Shown: positions 47,784 through 59,091, counted from the stretch's first letter. The stretch is 64,000 nucleotides of DNA from Oreohelix idahoensis (GCA_024509875.1 JAMPIV010008058.1:378501-442500); one strand, 5' to 3'. A program made the numbers and translations. The notes: a model not told the origin generated them from the letters alone.

Positions 47784-48253
47784 AAAAATGGTCAGACACG
47801 TACCCATCCGACGAAACCCCAAGATGTATGAGGAGTTTTACTGCAACCAAGCTGGCCATGGGATGCCAGTGTTTATCGGAGGCAGAAGTCAAAGAGGACA
47901 TAATTTGGGTAGTTTTTTCGGCGGGCTCGGTCGTATGGTTCTACCGTGGTTAAAAACTGGAGGCAAAGCTTTACTCAGAGAAGGGCTTGGGACCGGTCTA
48001 CAGGTCGCGAGCGATGCGTTAGCCGGCAGAAATGTTGGCGAGGCATTTCGCGAACGAGCCAAGGAGTCGGGTCAACGTTTATTACAATGAGCGGTTGAAC
48101 ACCTCACCACTAACCAATCGGGTAGCGGGCTTAGAAGAAAAAGAAAATCGAGAGCTGCCCCACCTGGTGAGCGGAAACGCATAAAACGCAGTAACCGAGC
48201 TCGGCCTTCTCATTCTCACCAGAAGAAGCGAAGGTACTCTGATATATTTGAAT
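47770..48253 (+). pseudogene. Small basic virion-like protein, one stop
   Basis: The first 106 codons run to a TGA at 48088. They contain a Gly-rich amphipathic stretch (GHNLGSFFGGLGRMVLPWLK), then KALLREGLGTGLQVASDALAG. The frame then stays open for ~53 more codons rich in Arg and Lys (LRRKRKSRA) and ends at a TGA that overlaps the capsid ATG region at 48252. The TGA at 48088 is therefore a probable point mutation. Polintons carry such a small ORF between penton and major capsid genes; it recalls adenovirus minor core/cement proteins, but homology is not shown. The in-frame ATG after the penton stop overlap (MVRHVPIRRNP) is the likely start. Confidence 0.7.
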
Positions 48254-49565
48254 GATGGCGCTTATTCACCCCAACTCGTGCGAGTGTCTTCACAGTGGTC
48301 TAGATTTGTTTAGCGTACCACCAACGCAGACAGCCGTAGAAGAGGGACAATTTGTGGAGATACATCCGTTGGCCGCCTTAGCCCCCGGAGCCCCGGTGGA
48401 ATTTGTAATTTCGGGAAACGGTGAAGAATATCTAGATTTGTTCAATACTTTTCTGCACGTGCGAGCCAAAGTTATGTTAGCTAATGGCGGCGCATTACCC
48501 GCTGATGCAGAGGTGGCCCCGATCAACTATTACCTACACAGTTTATTCTCCCAAGTCGACGTTTCACTGAACGACACGCTGATTACACCCAGCGAGAACA
48601 CCTACCCTTATAGAGCTTACATCGAAGCCACGTTGAATTACGGGGAGGAACCCAAACTAGGCCATCTGACATCGGCTCTGTTTTACAAAGACACGCCAAA
48701 TTTTATTACGGACACAATTGGTGACAATAACAACGGGTTAAGACTGCGTCGACATATAGCGGCTGGTTCTCAGGAGATTGATATGATGGGTCGGTTACAT
48801 TCAGATATCTTTGCTCAAGATCGTTACCTGTTAAATGGTGTGACAGTTAAAGTAAAACTCACCCCGTCTAAAGATGCCTTCAACGTGCTGGGACACGACC
48901 CCACCGCTGGATATAAATCTATTATAACTTATGCGGCCTTGGTTGTCCGGAAAGCTAAATTAAACCCCGCCGTCTCGCTAGCCCACGAGAAAGCCTTGGT
49001 GCGAGGTAATGCCAAGTACCCCTTGAAACGAGTTGTGCTAAAAACTTTCTCTATCCCTAGAGGTATGCTATCGCACATGCAGGATAATCTGTTTCTCAGT
49101 CAAACACCTACACGGATCGTGATTGGACTAGTCACTTCGTCCGCTTTTAACGGGTCGTACACGGCTAATCCGTTCAATTTCGCTACCTTTGGTCTGATAT
49201 ATTTGAACGTCAGCGCGGACGGCAGAACCGTCAGTGGCAAGCCTTTGTCCATGGATTATGAACACAACCAGTACGTGAGAGCCTTATTCGCGACGAATCG
49301 AGCTATGGGACTGGTTGGTAAAGACGCCGGCAGCGATCTCGAGTATAGACATTTTAAGCACGGTTACGCCTTATACGCCTTTGACCTCACCCCCAGTCTA
49401 CTAGACGGTGACCAGTTTGAGATGGCCAAGTCGGGCCCAGTCTCAGTAGAACTTAAATTCGCCGAGGTCACACCCGAACCATTACAGGTTCTCGTCTACG
49501 CCGAGCAAGACTCGATCTTGGAGATCTCGAAATCGCGCCAAGTTTTGACAGACTACACCACTTAG
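48252..49565 (+). CDS. Polinton major capsid protein (double jelly-roll)
   Basis: 437-codon intact frame, starting with MMALIHPNSCECLHSGLDLF. The N-terminal block (LDLFSVPPTQTAVEEGQFVE, PVEFVISGNGEEYLDL) and the end (EPLQVLVYAEQDSILEI) are the familiar signature of Polinton major capsid proteins, often annotated as F54H12.2-like in animal genomes. Structural predictions in the literature give a double jelly-roll fold that would form the icosahedral shell. It begins 2-5 nt into the TGA of the preceding ORF and ends 3 nt before the protease ATG, so the three genes are tightly packed. No defect seen in this copy, in contrast to polB and ATPase. Confidence 0.92.
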   Translation: MMALIHPNSCECLHSGLDLFSVPPTQTAVEEGQFVEIHPLAALAPGAPVEFVISGNGEEYLDLFNTFLHVRAKVMLANGGALPADAEVAPINYYLHSLFSQVDVSLNDTLITPSENTYPYRAYIEATLNYGEEPKLGHLTSALFYKDTPNFITDTIGDNNNGLRLRRHIAAGSQEIDMMGRLHSDIFAQDRYLLNGVTVKVKLTPSKDAFNVLGHDPTAGYKSIITYAALVVRKAKLNPAVSLAHEKALVRGNAKYPLKRVVLKTFSIPRGMLSHMQDNLFLSQTPTRIVIGLVTSSAFNGSYTANPFNFATFGLIYLNVSADGRTVSGKPLSMDYEHNQYVRALFATNRAMGLVGKDAGSDLEYRHFKHGYALYAFDLTPSLLDGDQFEMAKSGPVSVELKFAEVTPEPLQVLVYAEQDSILEISKSRQVLTDYTT

Positions 49566-49568
49566 ACA

Positions 49569-50066
49569 ATGAACACAGACGAGATACGCACCATCCTCCT
49601 GTCGGACATATTTGTTAAACGAACTGGGCTCGTTAAAGTGTTAGCTCGTGACCAATTACCTCTACGCATCGATCCGGCCAAGACGGCTGCTTTCGTCATC
49701 AACACTGATCCTAGCTATCGCCCCGGTGACCACTGGGTCGCTCTATATTATAACGGACTTGGTACTTTTGAATATTTTGATTCTTTTGGCCTACCACCTA
49801 CACACTCGGACCTGATTAATTTTATAACCAGAAACTCTACTCGACCTGTTAACTACAACGCCAGACATTTACAAGATGTAGTCACCAACGTGTGCGGGTT
49901 CTACGCCATTTATTTCATCTTGATCAAAACACGAGGTGGTAGTATGCAGCGGGTCCTACTACCATTTTCGGCTAGACAACACGCCAACGATCGATTAATT
50001 ACGCGCTTAGTCAGACCCTGGCTAGCGAAACTCAACCTCACCAGGTGCTTGAGTATACACCCGTGA
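49569..50066 (+). CDS. Polinton adenain-like cysteine protease, altered C-terminus
   Basis: 165 codons starting MNTDEIRTILLSDIFV. The C48-type triad is visible: His in GDHWVALYY (residue ~57), acidic residue in FEYFDSFG (~71), Gln in NARHLQDVV and Cys in NVCGFYAIYF (~114). It would cleave capsid precursors during virion maturation. Length is close to other Polinton proteases. The last ~8 codons and the stop lie in the right terminal inverted repeat (from 50041), so its natural tail was replaced when polB sequence entered the TIR; the catalytic core is unaffected. Confidence 0.9.
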   Translation: MNTDEIRTILLSDIFVKRTGLVKVLARDQLPLRIDPAKTAAFVINTDPSYRPGDHWVALYYNGLGTFEYFDSFGLPPTHSDLINFITRNSTRPVNYNARHLQDVVTNVCGFYAIYFILIKTRGGSMQRVLLPFSARQHANDRLITRLVRPWLAKLNLTRCLSIHP

Positions 50067-52034
50067 CGTGTTTCAAGCAGTTTGGGGACACTGTTTCGAA
50101 CGCGCGTCGACAGGGTGATACTGATCCTGCCTACGCCATTACCAGCGAGACCATGAAACTGCTAGGTAACGCGGCCTACGGCAAGACATTAACCAATAAG
50201 GCGAAGCATGTGGATGTCTCGTACACGATGGGCGAGGGTACCTCTGACCAAATAAACTCACCCCGCTTTAGGAAAATGACGTTAGTGACGGACGACATAT
50301 TCAAAGTAGAGAAACTTAAACAGACTATATGTTGGGACCTCCCCGTTCAGATAGGATTTTTCGTCTACCAATACGCAAAATTACGCATGTTAGAATTTTA
50401 CTACGACTGTCTAGATAAATTTGTAGATAGGTCAGATTTTCAGTTGTGCGAGACAGACACAGACAGCCTTTACTTGGCCCTTAGCGCGAATAACTTAGCG
50501 GACGTTGTTAAGCCCGCTATGCGACGAGAATTTTATAGTACCTACCACCAGTGGTTCCCCGCCGAGGTATGCCCCGACCATAGACTCGACTTTGTAGCTA
50601 GCGAGGGTAAAATGCGCGCCCTTTGTCAAAAATGCCGCGAACAAATATTATTCGACAAGCGGACACCGGGCCTTTTTAAATTAAAGTACGAAGGCAGAGG
50701 GATGGTTTCCCTCTGTAGCAAGACATATCACTGTTTTGGTGAATATGACAAAACCACCACCAAAGGCTTGAACAAACACCACAACAAAGTAGACAAACAC
50801 ACTTTCTTAGACGTCCTCAACACACAAAAGGCACAGGGTGGGAAAAATATCGGATTCAGAGCACACAAATCCTCCATCTACACATATGAACAACACCAAA
50901 ACGCCCTATCTTACTTTTACATAAAACGACAGGTGCATCCCGACAACGTCACCACCTCACCCCTCAACATCTAAACTGTCTGTACACACAGATACCTACA
51001 GGTATATACAACACACACCTCTATTTCTTACGACGTGACGACACCCCTCAATGTCTGGCCTGCAGCTGTGATATTTTTATTGTATATATTGTATTAAAAA
51101 CAAACTGTGATATACATACATCCTTCCTATATAATTCCTCTATGTATTATTGTACATTCATTTGTGAAAATATCAATGTTTGATAATGTTAAAAAATACA
51201 AACTGTCTTTCCTATATAATTATTTTACATTCATTTGCTACAAAAATTACTGTACAATGTATTACGTTAAAAAATACTATATATTACCATATATACTCCT
51301 GTTTGATACTACAAAAACACTATTGAATATAAAATAAAAACTATATTAACTAAAACGCTTTTTTGTTACCTATATCGTCCGTTGTATGTCTCAATATATC
51401 GTCTAACTGTTGTATAACTGTTTGTATAACTGTTGTAAAATAACTGTTCGTCTAACTGTTGTAAAATAACTGTTCGTCTAACTGTTTGTCTATGTCTAAA
51501 TATAACTGTTCGTATACATATCGTCTTCCTATTGTCTAAATATATCTCCCTATTATATGTATATATCGTCTAACTATCGTCTTCCTATTATCTCAAAGTC
51601 TAAAAATATCTTATTATCTATAAATTTACCTTTAACTATTATCCTCTTCTTGTTTGTCTAACACAGCCAGAATACTACCTAAGTTGGCTATACTAATAAC
51701 AACAACAATAATATATTACTATATAAAAAACCACCATCTTGCAACATTTTCCTTATATTAAAAAACCGCCATCTTCCTATACCCCTCTTCTTGTTATCTC
51801 AAGTCCGCCATTTTGCCACATTTTCCTTACATAAAAAAACTCTAAATATACCCCTCTTCTTGTTATCTCAAGTCCGCCATCTTTCCCCATATAACCTCCC
51901 CTTGTTATCTCAAGTCCGCCATCTTGCCCCTGCAGCGCTCCTGCAGATTTTTTGCTACATAAAAGTCATGCTCCTGCAGGCGCTCCTGCAGCGCTCCTGC
52001 AGAAAACGCCTCGTTTGGTACATTCCCTACTACT
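50041..52034. repeat. Polinton right terminal inverted repeat (~2 kb)
   Basis: Inverse of 26935-28915. The inner half carries the polB fragment, the outer half the mirrored AGACGA array and the five GCCATCTT-type sites (51730-51930). It ends CTCCTGCAGAAAACGCC ... CCCTACTACT at 52034. The terminal block has one extra GCGCTCCTGCAG unit compared with the left arm. Confidence 0.93.
50045..50974 (+). pseudogene. polB: Duplicated PolB C-terminal fragment
   Basis: 309-codon open frame identical in origin to residues 34-341 of the left PolB C-terminal segment, with about 13 amino-acid differences. Motif B (LLGNAAYGKT) and motif C (DTDSLYLAL) are kept, but exonuclease, motif A and N-terminal parts are absent, so it cannot be a polymerase alone. 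Its first ATG lies inside the protease end (overlap 22 nt). It arose by extension of the terminal inverted repeat into polB. The still-open frame reflects youth or TIR homogenisation, not proven selection. Confidence 0.92.
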
Positions 52035-52373
52035 GACAGGACAGTAGAGACATGTGCCTAGAAAGCTTCGATGTCGAATCCTACTCAATATGGAGTGTGT
52101 GTGAATAAACGTGTGAACTGTAAAAAGCAGTTAGGCCTTATTGACTGAGTACCTGTGGTGCGGGCCAGGAATATTGAATGATTGGCCATATTTAATATTT
52201 CATAACTACTACAATGGAATCTATGAGGATAACCCTGGAAGGGAACTCAGCAGGCCAAGATTTATAATAAAGAGTGTCCAAGCATTGAGCCTAATGCACT
52301 TAGAGTACAGGACGTCTGGTGGACTTTTCCTGAGAAATGTAAATAATAATATATAAATTATTTCCCCGCATCA
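52035..52373 (+). repeat. Gmr1-A 5' LTR, right part
   Basis: Continues the LTR after the Polinton (GACAGGACAGTAGAGACATG) and matches 60159-60495. It contains the polyadenylation signal AATAAA at 52104-52109 and ends CCCCGCATCA. Confidence 0.95.
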
Positions 52374-52377
52374 TTCT

Positions 52378-52394
52378 TGGGGGCCAAGCTAAAG
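52378..52394 (+). promoter_or_regulatory. Gmr1-A primer binding site
   Basis: TGGGGGCCAAGCTAAAG begins four nt after the 5' LTR end, the usual place and TGG start for a tRNA primer site. The tRNA was not identified. Confidence 0.65.
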
Positions 52395-53457
52395 AAATCA
52401 GAAGCCTACAAATTGGAAGTCGAGAATTTTTTTCAAGATGGTGGCACTGATCGTCTGCCTTAATATTTCAAGCATGGAAAGGATTTCCAGCTATAATATA
52501 AATTAACGTGCATACAAGAGTGAGTTACTATTGCATAGAAGTCAAAGGAATCAACTGTTTACTTCCAATTTCAAGAATTTTATCAAGAAATATGGACCAC
52601 AGCGATGTCCTTCATATGTCACTTTCAACTAATCCTAGGCCTAACCAGAGCCTAAATTTACGGAACAGCACTGTAGTCTTTGCTTGAAGAAGTCTCAAGG
52701 AGGATTTTTTTTGAGGCAACAGATAAGTAGATTTATCGTTACATACAGCTTGACTGTAGATAATATCTGTTGGCCTGGATTTTAATTTCACAAATTATTG
52801 TTTTCATCATGTCAATGTTTTTGTACTAGCGGGAGGCTGGTGGGACTCGATTTTTATCATTTTTTGACCGCTTTGGCTAGGTTAAATGAGAAAATCGAGC
52901 GTTCTGTAGGTCTGTATCTGTGTGATTCATATTGAGGAGCCAGTATATTTTGCTGGTTTGATAAAAATACTGCCTCATCTGAATTTAGCAGATCCATTTA
53001 TGTCTAGCTGTAAAGTAATGTTTACATATTGTTGGTTATCATAAGTCCTGTCATTGTTATATTTTATTAAGTTTGTTACATCATTGTTTGTAACATTGTC
53101 CATTCTTTCCTTACTATCATTTAGTTTATAGATGTTATAAGTGTTGTGATACACGTCTTGTCTTGTTCTATTGTCATAGAGCATTATTATAATTTATTCT
53201 TATATACATGTCATATTAACTCCTTGGTTTATACATTTATATTTTCTTTAGTTGCTCTAACCCTGTCTTCTTGTCATTGCTTGTTGTAGTTATTATTTTT
53301 TTCTGCTCCATATTGTATATTTTGCTAACATCTATATTAGTGCATTTATGGACTGATGTGAGATTGGTGGATTGAATATTGAATATTTGGCTGACATATT
53401 CATATATATAAAAGTTAAATATTGTGCATATACTGAGAATCACAATAATAAGAAACC
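52395..53457 (+). other. Gmr1-A 5' leader
   Basis: About 1.06 kb of AT-rich untranslated sequence between primer binding site and gag. No gene; short minus-strand frames (52975-53467) have no motif. Confidence 0.6.
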
Positions 53458-54779
53458 ATGACTTCATTAAAGGATTTTTGAAGATTGGTAAAGAATTTAA
53501 TTTGGAAGGTGAAGCATTGCAATCCTATGTGGATAAAGAGATAAAGAGACAAGAAGATCTCAGGAAAGAAGAATTAGCTGAAAAAAGGAGACAAGAGGAA
53601 CTCCATAAAGAAGAAATGGCATTGTCTGAAAAAAGAAGACAAGAAGAATTAATTGAAAAAAGAAGGTCAGAAGAATTGGCTCTTGAAAGGGAAAAATTAG
53701 CCTATGCCAGATCTCAAGAGGAGAAAGCTCAAGAAGAGATGAAATTGCAACAAATTAAAGCTCAAGAAGAGATAATATCTCAACAAGCTATAAGATTAGC
53801 TGAGATTGAACTTGAAAAACTAAAATTACAACAACCACTGTTGCATCCTGGGGTAGGTGAAGATAAAAATAAAGATCATACTACTGCCACAAGGATTAAT
53901 CTGCCGAAATTCTATTCGTCCATAGACGACATTTCATGCTTCTTAAATAGATTCCAAACTTATTGTGAAGAATATAATATTGACAAATCTACTTGGACTT
54001 GTAGACGTATGAATTTATTGGTAGGTGAACCATTAACCGTAGTCTCCACCTTGGATGACCAAACCAGAAAAGATTATGAAGCTGTTAAATTGATTTTATT
54101 GCAGAGGTATCAATTAGAAGATGAGGGTTACAGACATAAATTTCGTTCTTTGTACCCTGATTCTGGAAAAGACTTCACTGAATTTATTTCAGCTGTTAAA
54201 TTAAATTTTTCTAGATGGATTGAATTATCCAAAACTGAGAAAACTTTTGAGGGACTGTCAAATTTAATTCTAAGAGACAAGGTTTTGTCATCAGTTAGTA
54301 CTGATTTTCTTGCATTCTTACAGGAAAGAAAACCTGAGAATCTGACTAAACTACAAACTCTAGGACGTCAATATCAAGTAGCACATCCTAACAGAGTATT
54401 GAGCAAAAACAATATTAAGGATTCATTACCAGCTGCATCTGCTAGGTCATTTCAGGGCAATGCACCTAGATACAGATCAAATAGTATGGATAGGAATCAA
54501 AGATTTAATCCATCACATAATTTCGGCAAGAACAGAGGTAGATACAATTTTAATAAATATCAACCTCAAAGAAATTTTAATTCATATGATGAAGAACAGT
54601 TTTATCCACAAACCTATTTTAGATCAAATAATTGGCAAATAGAGGAGGATATAACCCTAAACAAAATAGAGGTCCAAAATATTTTTACAGAGGTAATGAT
54701 CAAAATTCACAGAATAAAAGATCTTATCATAACAATACTACCATGCAACCTAGAGGCCCTGAACGTACTAATGCTGTAG
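53458..54779 (+). pseudogene. gag: Gmr1-A gag
   Basis: The most likely ATG is at 53458; the frame from it hits a stop after seven codons because of a short T run near 53473-53478, while the long frame (open from 53424 without an ATG) carries on to 54779. It shows a charged coiled coil (EEL/EEK repeats with KRRQEEL), as in Gmr1-B gag. A gag domain follows (FLNRFQTYCEEYNIDKSTW, VKLILLQRYQLEDEGYRHKF). The C-terminus is Arg/Asn-rich. No clear CCHC knuckle is visible in this frame. Another frameshift near 54640 shifts to the pol frame. Would form the particle core. Confidence 0.88.
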
Positions 54780-56218
54780 TGCATGATAATGATTATAACC
54801 ATGATGCTATAGTAACACATGCAAATTCATGCAGTGTGGATTTATCAAATAGTGACAATTGTACTAATTGCAATTCTTTATTTCAGCCCCAAGGAGTCCC
54901 AAGATTATTGTGCGGACATCCCCTCCCAGTCATGTCTTCATTTGAAAGTACTGGATCATTAATTTTAAATAAAGGTTTTGTCAATAATCAATTAGTTTCT
55001 TTGTTGCGCGATACAGGGGCAACCACTATTGGAGTTCGCAGAGCATTGGTAGATAGGTCTGACTATACAGGAAAACATGTGAAGTGTATCACGTTTGGAG
55101 GAACTGTAGAATATTACCCCACGGCTGAGGTATTCTTGGATACGCCATATTTTACAGGAAGAACACTGGTATGTCTGTTGGAAAATCCAATTGCTGGGAT
55201 TATTTTAGGAAACATACCTAAATTACATGATTGTTCAAAGACGGATATCAAGATATGGGAAAAACAATATTTACTTTGTTCACATGCTGTGACTACTAGA
55301 GCTCAGGCTCAAATGGAGAAGAATCAACACATACCACTTGTTGATGTGTTACCTGAAGATGTAACTGAGAATAGCACTTCAGAGGAAGACGAAGAAGATG
55401 ATAATGATGATGAAAATCATCATCAACAGGAGAATAATGATGATATTCAAAAAATGAATGATGTCAATACTAATAACGATACTCTTTTTCAGATGGAGCT
55501 CATTGATAAGGAAACCTTCATACAAAGGCAAGAAGATGATATTTCTTTAAGAAATTTTTTTCATATTGCTCATTTAAATGATGTAATGGTAGATGACAAT
55601 GCTAAACACTGGTATACTATAAATAATGGGATATTAGTAAGAAACTATCAAGATGCTAACTCCTTAAAGAAACAGATTATGGTACCAGCTTGTTTTCGTC
55701 CATTTGTTTTAAGACACGCACATGACATTGAATGTGCTGGACATTTAGGTGTTGCTAGAACCAAGCAAAGAGTGTTGTCACACTTCTGTTGGCCTGGTAT
55801 TACAAAAGACGTAAAACTATTTTGTCGTACGTGTACCACTTGCCAAAGCTTGGCAATTAGAAAACCAAAACATGATGCTCCTATTCAGGCATCTGACATA
55901 TCTTTGCGGCCTTTCGCAAAGATGGCCATTGACATTATTGGCCCTTTAAAGGTTACATCAGCCAGAGGTCATCAATATGTTTTGACCTGCATTGATATGT
56001 GCACACGCTGGCCGGAAGCCATACCATTAAAAACCATTACTACAGTAGATATTGCTGATGCACTATTTTTGATTTTTAGCCATATAGGTTTCCCTGAGAA
56101 CATTTTATCGGATAGAGGAACCCAGTTAGTTTCTGATGCCATGAAACAGGTTATGGATATGTTTGGGATTGAGAGATCCCTTAGCTCAATTTATCACCAC
56201 AAGCTAACGGGAAAATAG
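54632..56218 (+). pseudogene. pol: Gmr1-A pol: protease and integrase
   Basis: 528-codon frame. Begins with a gag-like Arg/Gly/Asn-rich end, then the aspartic protease with DTGA in LLRDTGATTIGV (nt ~55005). An acidic linker lies at 55375-55470. The integrase zinc domain is complete (H-x3-H as AHDIEC AGH, then C-x2-C in CRTCTTCQ). Core aspartates are in MAIDIIGPL and ILSDRGTQL. A frameshift with TAG at 56216 cuts just before the catalytic Glu, which appears in the next frame (NGKIEVLNG). Integrase precedes RT, as in Gmr1 elements. Confidence 0.9.
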
Positions 56219-57000
56219 AAGTTCTCAATGGATCCATAAAACAAATCTTACATAAGGTTACCATTAAATATCCACAAAATTGGGACAGAGTTCTCCCCGC
56301 TATTTTATTTGCTTACAGGGAAATTAAAAATGAACATACAGGCTTTAGTCCATTCGAGTTGGTTTTTGGTGCAAAGCCAAGAGGCCCAATGTCAATATTA
56401 AAACAGCTATTAATTGGAGCTGAGATGAATGAAGAGGTTCAAACGTCATACCAATATGTCATCAACCTAAGGAAAAAAATAATAGACGCATGCCAAATTG
56501 CAGTAAACTCATCTGAAAATGCAAAACTGAGAGCGAGGTTATTTCTTAACCAAAACCGCAAATTACGCCAACTGTGGCCTGATGATGAAGCATACGTACT
56601 ATTACCCAAGAAAGATAACAAATTATTGGTGTCATGGAGAGGACCTTACAAGATTATGGAGAAACTGTCTGATGTCGATTATATTGTTTCAGTGGATGGA
56701 AAAGAAAAAACTTTTCATATCAATATGTTACAGCAGTTTCATACACGTCCATCATATCTTAGACCAGTCTTTGAAGCTCTTGATGAATCTGTCACTCGTC
56801 ACTCTTCTTTGGCTGTGATACAGGAGGAAAATTCTGATTTGACTAATGGAAATGAGTCACTCTTAGTGTTACCTAGTATTCACTTTTTAGCTACTGAAAG
56901 TTGGTAAGATGTATCTATATCTCCAACGCTGCCTTCTGTTCAGAAAGAACAAGCTACTCAATTGTTACTGTCTTTTGCTGATGTCCTTACTGATGTGTAA
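56219..57000 (+). pseudogene. pol: Gmr1-A pol: integrase C-terminus and linker
   Basis: The frame that includes 56359-56907 contains the end of the integrase core (PFELVFGAKPRGP), a helical region and a GPY/F-type module (VSWRGPYKIMEKL, FHINMLQQF). In-frame TAA codons at 56905 and 56998 interrupt it before the RT. Upstream 56219-56358 is in the same phase as this part. Confidence 0.85.
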
Positions 57001-57738
57001 GGACATACCGATATCATCGAACATGATATCGTTCTTACTGATTTTCAACCTATTAAGTTGAAACCCTATCCTATACCTATACACTTGCAGACTCAAGTGA
57101 ATGAGGAATTAGAACAGATTGTGAAATTAAATGTCATTTCTCCATCTCATTCCCCTTACAGTTTTCCGATGGTCTTGATTCGGAAGAAAGATAAATCTAT
57201 ACGCATATGCATAGATTTTAGACGTTTAAATTCTGTGACCATAAATGACACTGAACCACTCCCAGTGTTAGATTCTTTATTAGACAGGTTAGCTTCGGCT
57301 ACATTCTTTTCTAAATTTGATCTTTCTAAAGGCTATTGGCAAGTGCTATTAACGGAGAAATCCAAGCCTTATACTGCCTTTGCTACGCCATTAGGTCTAT
57401 TTGAATTCAGTTATATGTCTTTTGGCTTAGTTGACGCGCCTGCTACCTTCGTTCGCATGATGCGAAGACTCTTCTCCGATAGAGAAGATCTTATTACCTA
57501 TATAGATGACATTTGTCTGTTTCATCAATCATGGGATGAACATTTAAAAGGTATTCAGTCCTTACTTCACACTTTACGTCTCCATAATTTAACTGCACGT
57601 CCATCTAAAACTAAAGTTGGATTTCCGGAGATTTCATTCTTAGGTTATAAGGTAGGAGGAGGTTTCTTGAAAACTGACGATACTACTATCTCTAGAATTC
57701 TAAACCTTGATGTGCCTAAGACAAAAAAAACAGGTTAG
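57001..57738 (+). pseudogene. pol: Gmr1-A pol: reverse transcriptase
   Basis: Open from 57001; a 226-codon stretch starts at the ATG-like 57058. RT motifs in order: ICIDFRRLNSV, SKFDLSKGYWQV (motif A Asp), SYMSFGLVDAPATF (motif B), TYIDDICLF (catalytic YIDD), and KVGFPEISFLGYKV. The frame ends at an A-run indel near 57725. Together with the next feature it would copy element RNA into DNA in the particle. Stops upstream prevent expression as one polyprotein. Confidence 0.92.
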
Positions 57739-58347
57739 AAGTATTCTAGGTCTACTCAATTTGTATCGTAAATTTATCCCTAATTTTTCTGAAATTACAT
57801 CTGTTTTATCGTCCCTTGTGAAAAAAAATGCGCCCAATAGAGTTATATGCAGCCATGATTGTTATGTTGCTTTAAATATGCTAAGAAAATGTTTTCAAAA
57901 ATGCCTATCTTGAAATTGCCTGATCCTTCGAAACATTTTACCCTCAGAGTCGACGCCTCAAAATCATCGATTGGAGGTTCGTTGTTGCAGGAATGGAATG
58001 GCTGTCTGCATCCCACACTCTATGTCAGTAGAAAGCTAACGCCTACGGAGCAGAGGTACCCCATTATTGAGAGGGAGCTGTTGGCGGTGGTATTTTGCTT
58101 TTCTAAACTACAGCGCTACTTGCTGGGAGCAAGTTTTACACTGGAGACTGACCAGAGAGCCTTATCGTATTTGAAAACAGTACGCTTCAAGAACGAAAGA
58201 GCTGCCCGTGCCTCTCTGGCTCTCCAACCCTATGAATACCAGATAAAGCCTATCACGGGAAGCGTCAATGTCATCGCCGATGTTTTGTCCCGCTGTGTGA
58301 AACATCCACTGGTTGACGAATCAAATTCTGCTTCAACACATTTATAA
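57707..58347 (+). pseudogene. pol: Gmr1-A pol: connection and RNase H
   Basis: 57707-57913 has the connection (SILGLLNLYRKFIPNF). After a frameshift near 57880, 57859-58347 carries RNase H: LRVDASKSSIGGSLL, LTPTEQRYPIIERELLAVV, FTLETDQRALSYL and NVIADVLSRC. The stop at 58345 is the natural end of pol. Confidence 0.9.
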
Positions 58348-59091
58348 TGACCAAACCTGCTTTGTGTTGCTGTTGACAATTCTGAACTATGACGCATCTT
58401 TAACATGAGATCAACAGCTACATAGACCATCCAGTGACAAGAGTGGTACATACTTCAGAAAATTTGCTGCCACGGTGCTTCGTCATGTACATAAACAGTT
58501 TGCTAAACTACAAACAGTATGCCACGCATCATGATGATGATGTTTTTTCGTATAACCTACGGCGACTAAGATATCAAAGCCTTTGCCATGTGCTTACGAA
58601 TACAAGTATGCCAGAACTATACTGTTTTACAACATACAGTTTATAGAATGACTATTTTCCGGATATATTGGCAACGCAATTTATTCCTTTCACATTCCGT
58701 GAATTATTCAAATAATTGTTCGTTTAAAATGGACTGCTACTTGCATAAAAAGGGAAACAACTAGAAAGCGCCGATGGCTGAAAATTCAAAGGGGACATAA
58801 CAAAATAAATGTTTCAGTTCAACTTGGACTTTCATAATATAGAATACGGAACGAATAACATTGATTTTCTATTCTAGTCCTATTGCTGATAAGACAAACA
58901 TGGACAGTTGAAATATATGGAACTGTGTTCGGAAATACGTGATTGAAAAATGAACTTCTTGCAATAATCACTATTAACATTAAATAAGTAATATCATTAA
59001 TTACTGGATATGATTTTAATTCATTTAAACCACAAGAGGTTACATACAAATTGTAATGAAGTAATTTAAAATGTTTATATATTACTTAATA

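Larger units (their letters stand above)
26935..52034. mobile_element. Maverick/Polinton (virus-like DNA transposon)
   Basis: A 25.1-kb insert, 15.6 kb after subtracting the Gmr1-B insertion and its duplicated target. It begins AGTAGTAGGGAATG and ends with the exact inverse. Gene content is the full diagnostic set: protein-primed PolB, integrase, packaging ATPase, adenain-like protease, major capsid protein and penton-like protein, plus a zinc-finger gene and small ORFs. PolB and zinc finger lie on the minus strand, all others on the plus strand. PolB, ATPase, integrase and small ORFs are broken; zinc-finger, capsid and protease frames are open. It inserted into the 5' LTR of Gmr1-A. Confidence 0.96.
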
